From Pseudovibrio sp. Tun.PSC04-5.I4 (GTDB taxonomy: Bacteria > Pseudomonadota > Alphaproteobacteria > Rhizobiales > Stappiaceae), in assembly GCF_900104145.1 (NCBI RefSeq), contig NZ_FNLB01000006.1, positions 1,757,001 through 1,821,000 on the forward strand: DNA of 64,000 bases. The letters run 5' to 3'. Below the pieces are notes generated by a model. It saw nothing but the letters and a program-made list of their open reading frames with translations, had not been told where the DNA came from and did not search any database. Positions 26,414 through 36,051 of the stretch are shown piece after piece. The translations under genes and the position numbers were made by a program. Each line of letters begins with the position of its first letter. The first letter of the stretch is position 1.

Positions 26414-29308
26414 ATGGCAAACAAGATGCTGATAGATGCGACCCACCCGGAGGAAACCCGGGTTACGGTCGTGCGTGGGAATCGGGTTGAGGAATTTGAT
26501 TTTGAGGCAGCTAACAGAAAACAGCTGCGCGGAAACATTTACTTGGCGAAAGTCACAAGAGTAGAACCATCCCTTCAGGCGGCATTCGTCGAATACGGCG
26601 GCAACCGACACGGGTTCCTCGCATTCAGCGAAATCCACCCAGACTATTATCAGCTTCCGAAAGAAGATCGCGAAGCACTTGAAGCTCAGCTTGCTGCTGA
26701 AGCCGCTTCAAACCAACGTGAGCGTGACCGCAGAGAACGAGAAGAAGCAAAACGCGAAGCTGCGATTCAAAAAGCTGCTGCAGCAAAAGCTGCGGAAGCT
26801 TCTGAGGACGTTGTTGCTGAGCTCATTGAGGCAGAAACAAGCGCACTTGAGGCTGAGCACGAAGCTGAAGCACTTGCCAATATGGACGCTCCGTTCCAGG
26901 ACGACAGCGTCGAAGATATTCAGGAAGACGCTTCAGATGAAGCTACTCCTGCAAAAACTACGGCTGTTAAAACTGTGGCTCCTGCTGTGAAAGCAGAAGC
27001 AGTTGCAAACACAGAAGAACCTGACCAGTTTGAAAGCGTGGGAAATGAAGACGCACAGGAAGAACTTCCTGAGCGCCCTCGTCGTCTGCGTGACAACTAC
27101 AAAATTCAGGAAGTCATTAAACGCCGTCAGCTTCTGCTGGTTCAGGTTGTAAAAGAAGAGCGCGGAAACAAAGGCGCTGCTCTGACCACCTACCTGTCTC
27201 TCGCGGGCCGTTATTCTGTTTTGATGCCAAACACAGATCGTGGCGGCGGGATCTCCCGTAAAATCACAAAACCGACTGACCGTAAGCGTCTGAAGCAAGT
27301 TGCTGGTGACCTGGATGTGCCGAACGGCATGGGCGTTATCCTGCGCACCGCAGGCGCAAGCAGAACCAAAGCCGAGATCAAGCGTGATTTCGAATACCTT
27401 CTGCGCCTTTGGGAAAACGTCAGAGAGCTTACCCTTGATTCTGCAGCCCCTACCCTCGTTTACGAGGAAGGCAGCCTGATCAAACGCTCTATCCGCGATC
27501 TGTACAACAAAGACATCGACCAGGTGATGGTTGCTGGCGAAGAAGGCTACCGTGAAGCAAAAGACTTCATGCGTATGCTGATGCCTAGCCATTCCAAGAA
27601 TGTACAGCCGTACCGCGAAGCCACACCGATCTTTACTCGTTTTGGCGTCGAAGCCCAATTGGATGCAATGTTCTCACCGCAAGTAACTCTAAAATCTGGC
27701 GGGTACATTGTCATCAACCAGACCGAAGCTCTGGTCGCGATTGATGTTAACTCCGGTAAAGCAACCCGCGAACAGAACATTGAAGACACCGCTCAGGCCA
27801 CAAACCTTGAAGCTGCGGAAGAGATCGCTCGCCAACTCCGTCTTCGTGATCTGGCTGGTCTTGTCGTTATCGATTTCATCGATATGGAAGAGAACCGCAA
27901 CAACCGCGCAGTTGAACGCCGTCTGAAGGAATGCCTCAAGTCTGATCGCGCACGCATTCAGGTTGGTCGCATCTCCCATTTCGGTCTTCTGGAAATGTCT
28001 CGTCAGCGTATTCGTACCGGCGTTCTGGAAAGCTCATCCGTTGTATGTCCACACTGTCACGGTTCAGGGATCGTTCGTTCTGTTGAATCAGTTGCGCTAC
28101 ACATCCTCCGCTCATTGGAAGATCAGCTGCTGCGCGGCTCCTCACACAATTTGAGCTTGAACACGCCGAATGAAGTGGCGATGTACATTTTGAACCAGAA
28201 ACGTCATCATCTGATGGATCTGGAACGGCGCTTTGGTCTAGAGATCACCATCCTTGGTGATGACACCGTGACCGACCTGCACTTTACGCTTGAGCGTGGC
28301 GAGCTTGCGACACCAAGCGAACGCACCCAGCCACTATCTGCAACAGTCCAGCCTGATACGATCTACCCTGCTGAAGAGGAAGAAGAAGACGAGATCGAAG
28401 AAGTAGAAGACGAGATCGTTGAAAACCAAGCCGAAATTGTAGAGATTGTAGAAGACAAAAAATCAGAAGACGAAGATGATGAGGACGGGAATGACCGTCG
28501 CCGTCGCCGTCGTCGTCGTCGTCGCCGGACCAGCAACGACCGCAATGAGACTGAACAGAAAGACGAGCCAGAAGCGACTGAAGAACAGCCAGCTACAGAA
28601 GAAGCTGCCTCTGAAGAAACCGTTGCTGAAGGTCCAACTGCAGAAGAGCTGGAAGACGAAGAAGATCGTCGTCGCAAGCGCCGTCGTGGCCGTCGCGGTG
28701 GTCGTCGCTCGCGTCGCAGAAATCCTGATGAAGAGAATGCAGAGGGTTCAGACGAATCTGAAGACAATGCAGACGATCAGGAAGCTGAAACGCCAAAAGC
28801 TGCTGCTGCGGAGGAAACTCCTGCTGAAGTGACGAAGGCAGAAGCACCTGCTCCAGTTACTCCAAGTGAAACACCTGTAGCAGTTGTTGAGCCTGCACCA
28901 GAAAAAACTGCGGCTCCCGCTCCTGAGGTTCAAGTTGAAAAAGCACCTGTAAAAGCTACTCAGCCTGAGAAAAAACAGGAAGAAGCTCCAGCAAAACCTG
29001 CTGTAGAAAGCAAGCCGGTTGCTCCGATCGAAGCACCGAAGCCAACCGCTGAACCTGTGAAAGTATCGGCTCCAGAGCCTGTTGCCGAACCTGTAAAAGC
29101 TGCCGCTCCAGAACCAAAGAAAGAAGCGCCTGCAACTGTTCAGGATGATGCTGAAGTCATTACTCAAAAAGCTCCAGCCAACCCAGAGACATCAACCAAG
29201 CCAGTTGTTACATCACACAAAGTGGTGAAGGGTGAAACTGTTGCGGTCAAAGGTGAAGAAGAATCTCCGCGCCGCACCGGTTGGTGGCAGCGTCGTTCTT
29301 TCTTCTAA
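26414..29308 (+). CDS. rne: Ribonuclease E
   Basis: RNase E is the single-strand-specific endonuclease that starts mRNA decay, processes rRNA and tRNA and scaffolds the degradosome. The 964-residue protein has an S1 RNA-binding domain (RGNIYLAKVTRVEPSL near residue 38) interrupted by an acidic Ala/Glu-rich insertion (about 85-225) as in alphaproteobacteria. The catalytic part carries the magnesium-binding aspartates in AIDVNSGKA (near 443) and VVIDFIDME (near 485) and the zinc-link CPHCHGSG. The C-terminal half is disordered, with acidic patches, two arginine-rich RNA-binding blocks (near 695-706 and 752-772) and Pro/Ala/Glu/Lys repeats. Confidence 0.97.
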   Translation: MANKMLIDATHPEETRVTVVRGNRVEEFDFEAANRKQLRGNIYLAKVTRVEPSLQAAFVEYGGNRHGFLAFSEIHPDYYQLPKEDREALEAQLAAEAASNQRERDRREREEAKREAAIQKAAAAKAAEASEDVVAELIEAETSALEAEHEAEALANMDAPFQDDSVEDIQEDASDEATPAKTTAVKTVAPAVKAEAVANTEEPDQFESVGNEDAQEELPERPRRLRDNYKIQEVIKRRQLLLVQVVKEERGNKGAALTTYLSLAGRYSVLMPNTDRGGGISRKITKPTDRKRLKQVAGDLDVPNGMGVILRTAGASRTKAEIKRDFEYLLRLWENVRELTLDSAAPTLVYEEGSLIKRSIRDLYNKDIDQVMVAGEEGYREAKDFMRMLMPSHSKNVQPYREATPIFTRFGVEAQLDAMFSPQVTLKSGGYIVINQTEALVAIDVNSGKATREQNIEDTAQATNLEAAEEIARQLRLRDLAGLVVIDFIDMEENRNNRAVERRLKECLKSDRARIQVGRISHFGLLEMSRQRIRTGVLESSSVVCPHCHGSGIVRSVESVALHILRSLEDQLLRGSSHNLSLNTPNEVAMYILNQKRHHLMDLERRFGLEITILGDDTVTDLHFTLERGELATPSERTQPLSATVQPDTIYPAEEEEEDEIEEVEDEIVENQAEIVEIVEDKKSEDEDDEDGNDRRRRRRRRRRRTSNDRNETEQKDEPEATEEQPATEEAASEETVAEGPTAEELEDEEDRRRKRRRGRRGGRRSRRRNPDEENAEGSDESEDNADDQEAETPKAAAAEETPAEVTKAEAPAPVTPSETPVAVVEPAPEKTAAPAPEVQVEKAPVKATQPEKKQEEAPAKPAVESKPVAPIEAPKPTAEPVKVSAPEPVAEPVKAAAPEPKKEAPATVQDDAEVITQKAPANPETSTKPVVTSHKVVKGETVAVKGEEESPRRTGWWQRRSFF

Positions 29309-29328
29309 GACAAGCTGTTTAGAACAAT

Positions 29329-29360
29329 AAAAAGGCCCGCTCATATGAGCGGGCCTTTTT
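29329..29360. terminator. Bidirectional terminator between rne and the aminotransferase gene
   Basis: A perfect palindrome (29334-29355, arms GGCCCGCTCAT/ATGAGCGGGCC) is flanked by A5 on one side and T5 on the other, so it ends both convergent genes. Confidence 0.92.
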
Positions 29361-29374
29361 CGTTTCATGACGAA

Positions 29375-30529
29375 CTACTTCAACCAGTGTTTCAAGCGAT
29401 CAACAGCAAGTTTGACAACATCTTCCTGCCCTGCAAAAGAAAATCGAATAAATTGATGCCCGCGCGTCAGATCAAAATCCGCACCCGGTGTCGCGGCAAT
29501 GTGTATTTCGGCAAGCATCCGTTGACAAAACTCCATCGAGTCATTGGTCAACTTGGTGACACCAGCGTACACATAAAACGCCCCATCAACCGGCAGCACA
29601 TCAAAACCAAGTTGCGGAAGGTGCTCCAACAAGATCTCGCGATTGGCCGCATATCCCGCCTTTATCCGCTCGTAATCCTCTGAGGCATCAAAAGCCGCTG
29701 CCGCAGTCACTTGCGCCAGCTCAGGCGGCGAGATGTAAAGACTTTGCGCAATCCGCTCAACGGGCCGAACCAGCACCTCGGGTAAAACCATCCAGCCAAT
29801 ACGCCAGCCCGTCATGCAGTAGTACTTGGAGAAGCTATTGACGATAATTGCCTTGTCTGTAAATCGGAGCGCAGTCTCCTCCTCCATATCATAGGCAAGC
29901 CCATGATAAATCTCGTCTGAGATAAACCAGAGATCCAGTACGTCACACGCTACAACCAGCTCCTTCAATGCCTGCGGCGACATCATTGTCCCTGTAGGGT
30001 TGGCAGGGCTGGCCACCAACACACCCTTCAACGGCTTCTCCCGATGCGCTTTTTCCAGTAACTCCGGCGTCAATGACCAGCGCGTCTCAGGTCCAACCTC
30101 AATCTCCACACACTCCAGTCCCAACACCTCAATAATATTGCGATAAGCTGGATATCCGGGAGATGTAATTGCAATCCGATCACCAGGATCGAATCCCGCT
30201 AGAAAAGCCAGATTAAATCCAGCTGACGAGCCTGTAGTTGCAAAGATTCGCTCAACAGGAACCTCTAGTCCGAAATTTCGCTGATAGTACCGCGAAATAC
30301 TCTGCTTTAGCTTAGGAATGCCTTGAGCTTCTGTGTAACCCAATCGCCCTGAAGATAAGTGTTCGTGAGCGACGCGCAATACAGAGTCAGGGATTGGAGC
30401 CCCAGGTTGTCCAACTTCCATATGTAAGACGTGCTCACCCGACTGCTCCAATTTATTTGCAGCATTCAACACTTCCATAGCTTGAAAAGGCAGGACCTCA
30501 CTACGTTTTGATCCAGTTAATATTGACAA
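29375..30529 (-). CDS. PLP-dependent class I/II aminotransferase
   Basis: A 384-residue fold-type I aminotransferase. The PLP-binding lysine lies in SFSKYYCMTGWR (near residue 236), the cofactor ring Asp/Tyr segment in WFISDEIYHGLAY, ASPANPTGT marks the cofactor-binding turn, and the C-terminal arginine that grips the substrate carboxylate is in FIRFSFAG. Substrates are likely aspartate or aromatic/neutral amino acids, but specificity cannot be read from sequence. Monocistronic, convergent with rne and divergent from the M48 protease. Confidence 0.92.
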   Translation of the reverse strand: MSILTGSKRSEVLPFQAMEVLNAANKLEQSGEHVLHMEVGQPGAPIPDSVLRVAHEHLSSGRLGYTEAQGIPKLKQSISRYYQRNFGLEVPVERIFATTGSSAGFNLAFLAGFDPGDRIAITSPGYPAYRNIIEVLGLECVEIEVGPETRWSLTPELLEKAHREKPLKGVLVASPANPTGTMMSPQALKELVVACDVLDLWFISDEIYHGLAYDMEEETALRFTDKAIIVNSFSKYYCMTGWRIGWMVLPEVLVRPVERIAQSLYISPPELAQVTAAAAFDASEDYERIKAGYAANREILLEHLPQLGFDVLPVDGAFYVYAGVTKLTNDSMEFCQRMLAEIHIAATPGADFDLTRGHQFIRFSFAGQEDVVKLAVDRLKHWLK

Positions 30530-30703
30530 TCATACCCCCTATTATTTCTTCTTCTGTGCGTCTGTGCTTTACTTTTTTGGGCAATCCTAGCAAATTTGCC
30601 TAATAACTGCCTAGGTTGGGTGGTTAAGGCTTATTTGAAAGTCTATGTAGTACTTTAAGTGCGAACCGCTCTGCGCCTGCCAAGCCAATCAAGGGGACTT
30701 GAC

Positions 30704-32146
30704 GTGCAAATTAGAAACTGTGCTATGAACCGTGTGTTTCTTCCAATCAAAACACAAGCGAAAACAATCGCGCGCCACTTTCTTGTAACTGCGACCGCAC
30801 TTTCACTTATTGTACCTAGCGCGGCTATCACGCCAGCTCAAGCTCAACAAAAGAAAGGCCTCCCGCTCGTTCGCGATGCAGAGGCCGAAGATTTGATGCG
30901 TGAGTACGCTAAACCAATTTTTCGGGCCGCCGGTCTTCCAGCCGGCCAAGTCGAAATTATCCTCGTCAATGACAAGAGCTTCAATGCGTTTGTTCCAGAC
31001 AGCCGGAGGATGTTCATCAACCTCGGTGTGATCATGCAAGCGAAAACACCGAGCGAAGTCATCGGCGTTATCGCGCACGAAACCGGTCACATTGCCGGTA
31101 ATCACCTTGTGCGTATGCGCCAGGCTGCAGCCAACGCACAGATCATGTCGGTCATTGGTATGATTATCGGCGCAGGCGCAATGGCAGCTGGCGCTTCAAC
31201 GGGCAACAGCTCAATCGCACGTGGCGGCGCAGCTGCTGCCATGGGTGGCGGGGCCCTGGGCCAACGCAGCTTCCTGTCCTATAGGCGCTCAGAAGAATCA
31301 GCGGCTGACCAAGCTGCCCTGCGCTATCTTAACCGCGTTGGTGTGACTGCCAAAGGTATGCTGACAACCTTTGAGCGCATGGCCGATCAAGCCCTCTTCT
31401 CCGCTCGTTATGTCGACCCCTACGCCCTAAGCCACCCAATGCCTCGCGCGCGTTTTAACGCTTTGCAGACCAAGGCTCAAAAGGGTAAGTACTTCGACAA
31501 GGCCGATTCAAAACAGCTGCAACTGAAGCATGACATGGTCAAAGCAAAGCTTTTAGCCTTCACCAGTCATAAGAACACAGTTTATCGCGCCTACCCGGAA
31601 AAAGACAAAAGCCTGCCAGCGCAGTATGCCCGCGCAATTGCAAGCATGCGCTCCGAAAGACCGGCAAAGGCTGTCAAAAAAATTGACGCATTGATCGCCA
31701 AGATTCCAAATTATCCGTATTTTTATGAAATCAAGGGCCAGGCATTGCTTGAAGGTGGCAAACCAAAATCGTCTATTGCTCCCTTCCGGAAAGCTCTTTC
31801 CCTCTACCCCGGCAACCCGCAGTTTGAAATATGGCTTGGGTTCGCCATGGTTGCATCAAACGACAAAAAACATCTAAAGGAAGCCAAAAAGATCCTTAGC
31901 AGCGCCCTGCGAAAAGACAAATATTCCATGACTGGATATTCGCAACTCGCCATTGCAAATGCGCGCTTGGGAGATATTGCAGGAGCAGATTTGGCGACCG
32001 CTCAAAGTCATATGGCACGTGGAGATACCCGCAATGCACAACGCTATGCGAAGCGTGCTCAAAAAAAGTTGAAGGTTGGCTCGCCTGCTTGGCAACAAGC
32101 TGATGATATACTGTCAGTCAAAGTGTTCCAGGGAGCACGTCGTTAA
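30704..32146 (+). CDS. Periplasmic M48 metalloprotease with TPR repeats (BepA/YfgC-like)
   Basis: This is probably an outer-membrane quality-control protease, like BepA, which clears stalled LptD and BAM clients. I chose the GTG at 30704 because AAGGGG lies 7 bp upstream (480 aa); an ATG at 30725 and a GTG at 30659 are in frame. A signal peptide (hydrophobic FLVTATALSLIVPSAA, cleavage near AQAQ) leads to an M48 domain with zinc motif HETGH (near residue 125), the glutamate ligand in RRSEESAADQ and a glycine/alanine-rich helix between them. From about residue 300 helical TPR-like repeats follow. A dsbA-type gene begins 58 bp later. Confidence 0.93.
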   Translation: MQIRNCAMNRVFLPIKTQAKTIARHFLVTATALSLIVPSAAITPAQAQQKKGLPLVRDAEAEDLMREYAKPIFRAAGLPAGQVEIILVNDKSFNAFVPDSRRMFINLGVIMQAKTPSEVIGVIAHETGHIAGNHLVRMRQAAANAQIMSVIGMIIGAGAMAAGASTGNSSIARGGAAAAMGGGALGQRSFLSYRRSEESAADQAALRYLNRVGVTAKGMLTTFERMADQALFSARYVDPYALSHPMPRARFNALQTKAQKGKYFDKADSKQLQLKHDMVKAKLLAFTSHKNTVYRAYPEKDKSLPAQYARAIASMRSERPAKAVKKIDALIAKIPNYPYFYEIKGQALLEGGKPKSSIAPFRKALSLYPGNPQFEIWLGFAMVASNDKKHLKEAKKILSSALRKDKYSMTGYSQLAIANARLGDIAGADLATAQSHMARGDTRNAQRYAKRAQKKLKVGSPAWQQADDILSVKVFQGARR

Positions 32147-32203
32147 AGCGAAAAGATCGAGCCAAAATACCAATAAAGCCCAAACAGGGCCACAGGAGAC
32201 GTC

Positions 32204-32947
32204 ATGATTAAGTTTATTCGCCGTGCTGCTATTACATGCGCAGCGACACTGGCCCTGCTGCCAGCAACATTTTCGGCGCAGGCAGAAACGGTGAACCGTG
32301 CTGAAGTCGAAACAATCATCAAGGAATATTTGGTTGCGAACCCGGAAATCGTTTTGGAAGCTCTTCAGGAGTTGGATAAACGCCGTGTTGCAGATGAGGA
32401 AACCGCACGTAAGTCCTCAATTTCAGGTCTCTCTGATGAAATCTACAACAGCGAAAACCAAGTCGTTCTGGGCAACCCGGATGGCGACGTCACTCTGGTT
32501 GAACTGTTTGACTATAACTGTGGGTACTGCAAACGCGCTCTTTCCGACCTTATCCGTTTGATTGACGAAGACAAAAACCTCCGTGTGGTTCTGAAAGAAT
32601 TCCCTGTTCTTGGCAAACCATCTCAGGAAGCTGCACGCGTCGCCATCGCTGTTGCAGAAGTTGCTCCTGAGAAATACGAGGACTTCCACCTTGCTATGCT
32701 CGGCCAACCAGGTCGCGCTAATCTGGCCAGTAGCCTGAAAGTAGCAAAAGATCTTGGCATCTCTGATGCTGATCTGGAAAAATCCATGAAGTCAGATCGC
32801 GCGGCAGTTACTTTCCAGGAAGTTTTCTCTATTGCTGAACAGCTTGGCATCACTGGCACACCTTCATACATCCTGGGCGATGAAGTGATTGTAGGTGCAG
32901 TTGGATACGACACATTAAAGGAAAAAATTGCAGCTGAGCGCGAATAA
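32204..32947 (+). CDS. DsbA-family thiol:disulfide oxidoreductase, periplasmic
   Basis: A 247-residue exported thioredoxin-fold protein. A signal peptide (residues 1 to about 26, ending FSAQA) is followed by a helical segment of about 55 residues with EIVLEALQELDKRR, as in ScsC/Com1-type DsbA proteins that oligomerise. The thioredoxin domain has the active site CGYC (Cys106, Cys109) and the cis-proline loop GTPSYI. It may oxidise or isomerise disulfides. CAGGAG stands 5 bp before the ATG. It probably shares a transcript with the upstream M48 protease, which fits an envelope quality-control unit. Confidence 0.93.
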   Translation: MIKFIRRAAITCAATLALLPATFSAQAETVNRAEVETIIKEYLVANPEIVLEALQELDKRRVADEETARKSSISGLSDEIYNSENQVVLGNPDGDVTLVELFDYNCGYCKRALSDLIRLIDEDKNLRVVLKEFPVLGKPSQEAARVAIAVAEVAPEKYEDFHLAMLGQPGRANLASSLKVAKDLGISDADLEKSMKSDRAAVTFQEVFSIAEQLGITGTPSYILGDEVIVGAVGYDTLKEKIAAERE

Positions 32948-33473
32948 CATAGCTGCAATACAGCAATTCAACGCATTTTGGGTTGCTTTACCCTTAAGAA
33001 CTTAAATCAGAGCGGACAAAGGCCTTTTCCTTAGTCCGCTCTGATCATATAAGAAGACCAGTTGATGTTTATCTGGCTGATTTTACTTTACCATTACGTC
33101 AAGTGAACAGCGCCCATTGCACTGAGAATTTGAGTTCGAATTGGGTACGTATACGCAATTTCATTTGCGTACTTTTGAGTAAATCAGAGGGAACGTTGCC
33201 CTTTTGCGCGGATAAACACGATATTGCCTTATGCGCAGCTTAGGCACAGCGGATGCATACTTTTTGAAAGTCCGCATCTCGCAAATAGAGAATTAATGGC
33301 TATCTGAGCAGGACATAGTTGACTGCTTACATAGTTCATTCAGTCAGAAGATCCTGAGTTTGCTCTGAGCAAAAGGATTTTCGCAGATAATTGACGGCCA
33401 ACCTTGCTGCAAAATCGCGTTGGGGGCCAAACCGAAAGCACCTGATTGAAATCAGGGCATTTCGAACTGGACG
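32948..33473. other. dsbA-accB intergenic region with a long hairpin
   Basis: This 526-bp gap has no gene. Besides the long hairpin at 33006-33045 there is a TACGCAA/TTGCGTA inverted repeat (about 33150-33172). The accB promoter must lie here, but I cannot place it. In Rhizobiales aroQ usually sits just before accB, but no aroQ-like frame is present. Confidence 0.55.
33006..33045 (+). terminator. Long hairpin after the dsbA-family gene
   Basis: ATCAGAGCGGAC (33006-33017) pairs perfectly with GTCCGCTCTGAT (33034-33045) over 12 bp, with an inner AAGG/CCTT. No T-run follows, so termination is probable but not certain. Confidence 0.6.
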
Positions 33474-33932
33474 ATGAAAACGATGACGAAAGAAACTAAG
33501 TTTGATCAGGAACTGATCCGTCAGCTCGCAACTTTGCTGGACGAAACAAACCTGACCGAAATCGAAGTGGAACACAAAGACCTCCGCGTTCGTGTCGCTC
33601 GTCAGATGACATTCAGCGCAGCAGCACCGGCTCCAGTTGCCGCTCCTGTACCGGCTGCTCCTGTAGAAATTGCGGTCTCTGCTGACCCTGCGTCTCATCC
33701 AGGTGCTGTGACCTCCCCGATGGTTGGTACCGCTTACCTTGCTGCTGAACCTGGCGCTGCAAACTTTATTGAAATTGGCAAGTCCATCAAAAAGGGTGAC
33801 ACGATCCTGATTGTGGAAGCTATGAAAACAATGAACCAGATCCCTGCACCAAAATCTGGTACAGTTTCTGCCATTCTGGTTGACGATGGTCAGCCGGTTG
33901 AATTTGGTGAACCACTCATCATCATCGAATGA
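33474..33932 (+). CDS. accB: Biotin carboxyl carrier protein of acetyl-CoA carboxylase
   Basis: AccB carries the biotin that shuttles CO2 between biotin carboxylase and carboxyltransferase in the first step of fatty-acid synthesis. The 152-residue protein has an N-terminal helical region, an Ala/Pro linker (residues about 48-66) and the biotinyl domain with EAMKTMNQI, the biotinylated lysine near residue 119. A second ATG three codons later is equally possible. Its stop overlaps an ATG (ATGA at 33929), so accB and accC are translationally coupled. Confidence 0.97.
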   Translation: MKTMTKETKFDQELIRQLATLLDETNLTEIEVEHKDLRVRVARQMTFSAAAPAPVAAPVPAAPVEIAVSADPASHPGAVTSPMVGTAYLAAEPGAANFIEIGKSIKKGDTILIVEAMKTMNQIPAPKSGTVSAILVDDGQPVEFGEPLIIIE

Positions 33933-33946
33933 CAGGCGAAATCCCT

Positions 33947-35314
33947 ATGTTCTCAAAGATCCTCATCGCAAACCGCGGCGAGATCGCACTCCGCATCCTT
34001 CGGGCCTGTAAAGAGCTTGGCATTCGCACTGTAGCGGTCCACTCTACTGCCGACGAAGATGCAATGCATGTGCGTCTTGCTGACGAAAGTGTTTGTATCG
34101 GTCCCCCTGTTGCGCGTGACAGTTACCTCAACATTCCGCAGATTCTGGCTGCCTGTGAAATCACTGGCGCCGATGCGGTACACCCGGGGTACGGGTTCCT
34201 CTCTGAGAATGCCCGCTTTGCGGAAATTCTTGAGGCGCACGGCATTACCTTCATCGGCCCAACTTCTGAGCACATCCGTGTGATGGGCGATAAGATTCAG
34301 GCCAAGATCACGGCGATCGAACTGGGCATTCCAGTTGTACCAGGGTCCGATGGCGGCATTACCCCCGAAGACGACGTCCACGCTATTGCCAACGAGGTCG
34401 GGTATCCGGTTCTTGTAAAGGCTGCAGCAGGCGGCGGGGGCCGCGGTATGAAAGTCGCTCTAACAGCTGCTGACCTCGACGTAGCCATCTCTACAGCCCG
34501 TTCAGAATCCAAAGCTGCCTTTGGTGATGACGCTCTGTACATGGAAAAGTACCTTAGCAAACCTCGCCACATTGAGGTGCAGGTCCTTGGTGACGGTCAA
34601 GGCAACGCGGTTCACCTTGGTGAACGCGACTGTTCCTTGCAGCGTCGCCATCAGAAGGTTTTCGAAGAGTGTCCATCCCCTGCTCTGAATGAAGAGCAGC
34701 GTCATGAAATCGGCGAAATTTGTGCTGACGCCATGCGCAAGCTCAAGTATCGTGGCGCAGGCACCATCGAATTTCTCTATGAAAACAACGAGTTTTATTT
34801 CATCGAAATGAACACTCGTTTGCAGGTGGAACATCCTGTAACTGAAATGGTAACTGGCATTGACCTCGTGATCGAACAGATCCGTATCGCTGCCGGCGCA
34901 ACCCTTTCAATGAGTCAGGAAGATGTACGCTTCACAGGTCACTCCATTGAGTGTCGCATCAACGCGGAACACCCACTGACCTTCGCACCGTCTCCGGGCA
35001 CGATCACATACTACCACCCACCGGGTGGTTTGGGCGTGCGTGTGGATTCTGGCGTTTATCAGGGCTACAAAGTTCCTCCACACTATGACAGTCTGATCGG
35101 TAAGCTCATCGTTCATGGCCGCACGCGTGTGGAATGTATGATGCGCCTGCGCCGTGCTCTCAGCGAATTCGTGGTTGATGGTATCAACACAACGGTTCCG
35201 CTGTTCACAGAACTTCTCGACAATCAGGATATCGCCAATGGCGCCTATGATATTCATTGGTTGGAGAAATTCTTGGAAACGCACATCGCAGCACAGAACT
35301 CAGAGAAAAACTGA
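33947..35314 (+). CDS. accC: Acetyl-CoA carboxylase, biotin carboxylase subunit
   Basis: AccC carboxylates biotin on AccB with ATP and bicarbonate. It has an N-terminal domain starting MFSKILIANRGEIALRI, an ATP-grasp domain with the glycine loop AAGGGGRGMKV, HLGERDCSLQRRHQK, EFLYENNEFYFIEMNTRLQ in part, and the C-terminal domain GHSIECRINAE. I use the ATG at 33947 (455 aa), where family members begin; an ATG at 33929 overlapping the accB stop adds six residues and may be used through coupling. aat follows 33 bp downstream. Confidence 0.96.
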   Translation: MFSKILIANRGEIALRILRACKELGIRTVAVHSTADEDAMHVRLADESVCIGPPVARDSYLNIPQILAACEITGADAVHPGYGFLSENARFAEILEAHGITFIGPTSEHIRVMGDKIQAKITAIELGIPVVPGSDGGITPEDDVHAIANEVGYPVLVKAAAGGGGRGMKVALTAADLDVAISTARSESKAAFGDDALYMEKYLSKPRHIEVQVLGDGQGNAVHLGERDCSLQRRHQKVFEECPSPALNEEQRHEIGEICADAMRKLKYRGAGTIEFLYENNEFYFIEMNTRLQVEHPVTEMVTGIDLVIEQIRIAAGATLSMSQEDVRFTGHSIECRINAEHPLTFAPSPGTITYYHPPGGLGVRVDSGVYQGYKVPPHYDSLIGKLIVHGRTRVECMMRLRRALSEFVVDGINTTVPLFTELLDNQDIANGAYDIHWLEKFLETHIAAQNSEKN

Positions 35315-35347
35315 GGAGATCAGTAGAGGAGCAATGACAGTTCCAGC

Positions 35348-36019
35348 ATGGACTTAGAGATTACACCACAAATTCTGCTCAAGGCATATGCTTGTGGCAT
35401 CTTTCCAATGGCTGAGACTGCGCACTCTCCTGAACTTTTCTGGATAGATCCCGAGCGGCGAGGTATCTTGCCGCTCGACTCATTTCATATCCCTAAGCGA
35501 CTCTCACGGACGGTTCGCTCAGATCTCTATACAATCCGCGCATCGCGTGATTTTAACTCCATCATTTCCCTCTGCGCCACCACCACTTCAATACGCAAAG
35601 AAACATGGATCAACCCTGAAATCAGAAAGCTTTACACGGAGCTTTTTGAAATGGGGTATTGCCATACTATTGAAGTTTATAACGATGCTAAGGAGCTCGT
35701 GGGCGGCCTTTATGGTGTTTCCTTGGGCGGAGCATTCTTCGGGGAAAGCATGTTCTCACGAGCGCGAGACGCATCCAAAGTGGCACTTGTCCATCTTTAC
35801 GCTCGTCTTCTCTATGGAAATTACAAGTTGCTAGATGCTCAATTCGTGACCGAGCACTTGGAGCAGTTTGGAGCTACTGAAGTTCTTAAGCAGGATTACA
35901 ACACCTTGCTTGACGATGCGCTCACCGTACATGGAGATTTCAACGCACTCCCGCAAGACACGTCCGGCAAACGAATACTGGAAATAATTGCGGAGCTGCG
36001 CCCAGCAGCTCAGGCGTAA
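35348..36019 (+). CDS. aat: Leucyl/phenylalanyl-tRNA--protein transferase
   Basis: Aat adds Leu or Phe from aminoacyl-tRNA to proteins with N-terminal Arg or Lys, marking them for the ClpS-ClpAP N-end-rule pathway. The 223-residue protein has the family blocks YACGIFPMAE, WIDPERRGILPL, TWINPEI, GGLYGVSLGGAFFGESMFSR and LLDAQFVTEHL. The GAGGAG nearest upstream is 16 bp from this ATG, farther than usual. A short out-of-frame ORF (35334-35357, seven codons) spans the start and could couple initiation. It completes an accB-accC-aat operon, common in Rhizobiales. Confidence 0.96.
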   Translation: MDLEITPQILLKAYACGIFPMAETAHSPELFWIDPERRGILPLDSFHIPKRLSRTVRSDLYTIRASRDFNSIISLCATTTSIRKETWINPEIRKLYTELFEMGYCHTIEVYNDAKELVGGLYGVSLGGAFFGESMFSRARDASKVALVHLYARLLYGNYKLLDAQFVTEHLEQFGATEVLKQDYNTLLDDALTVHGDFNALPQDTSGKRILEIIAELRPAAQA

Positions 36020-36051
36020 TTAAGATGATTCACGCCGCAAAACAGTCAGTT

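Noticed and set aside
28363..28767. Arg/Ser-rich minus-strand ORF opposite the RNase E tail
   Set aside because: Composition is simply the complement of the acidic and arginine-rich blocks of RNase E.
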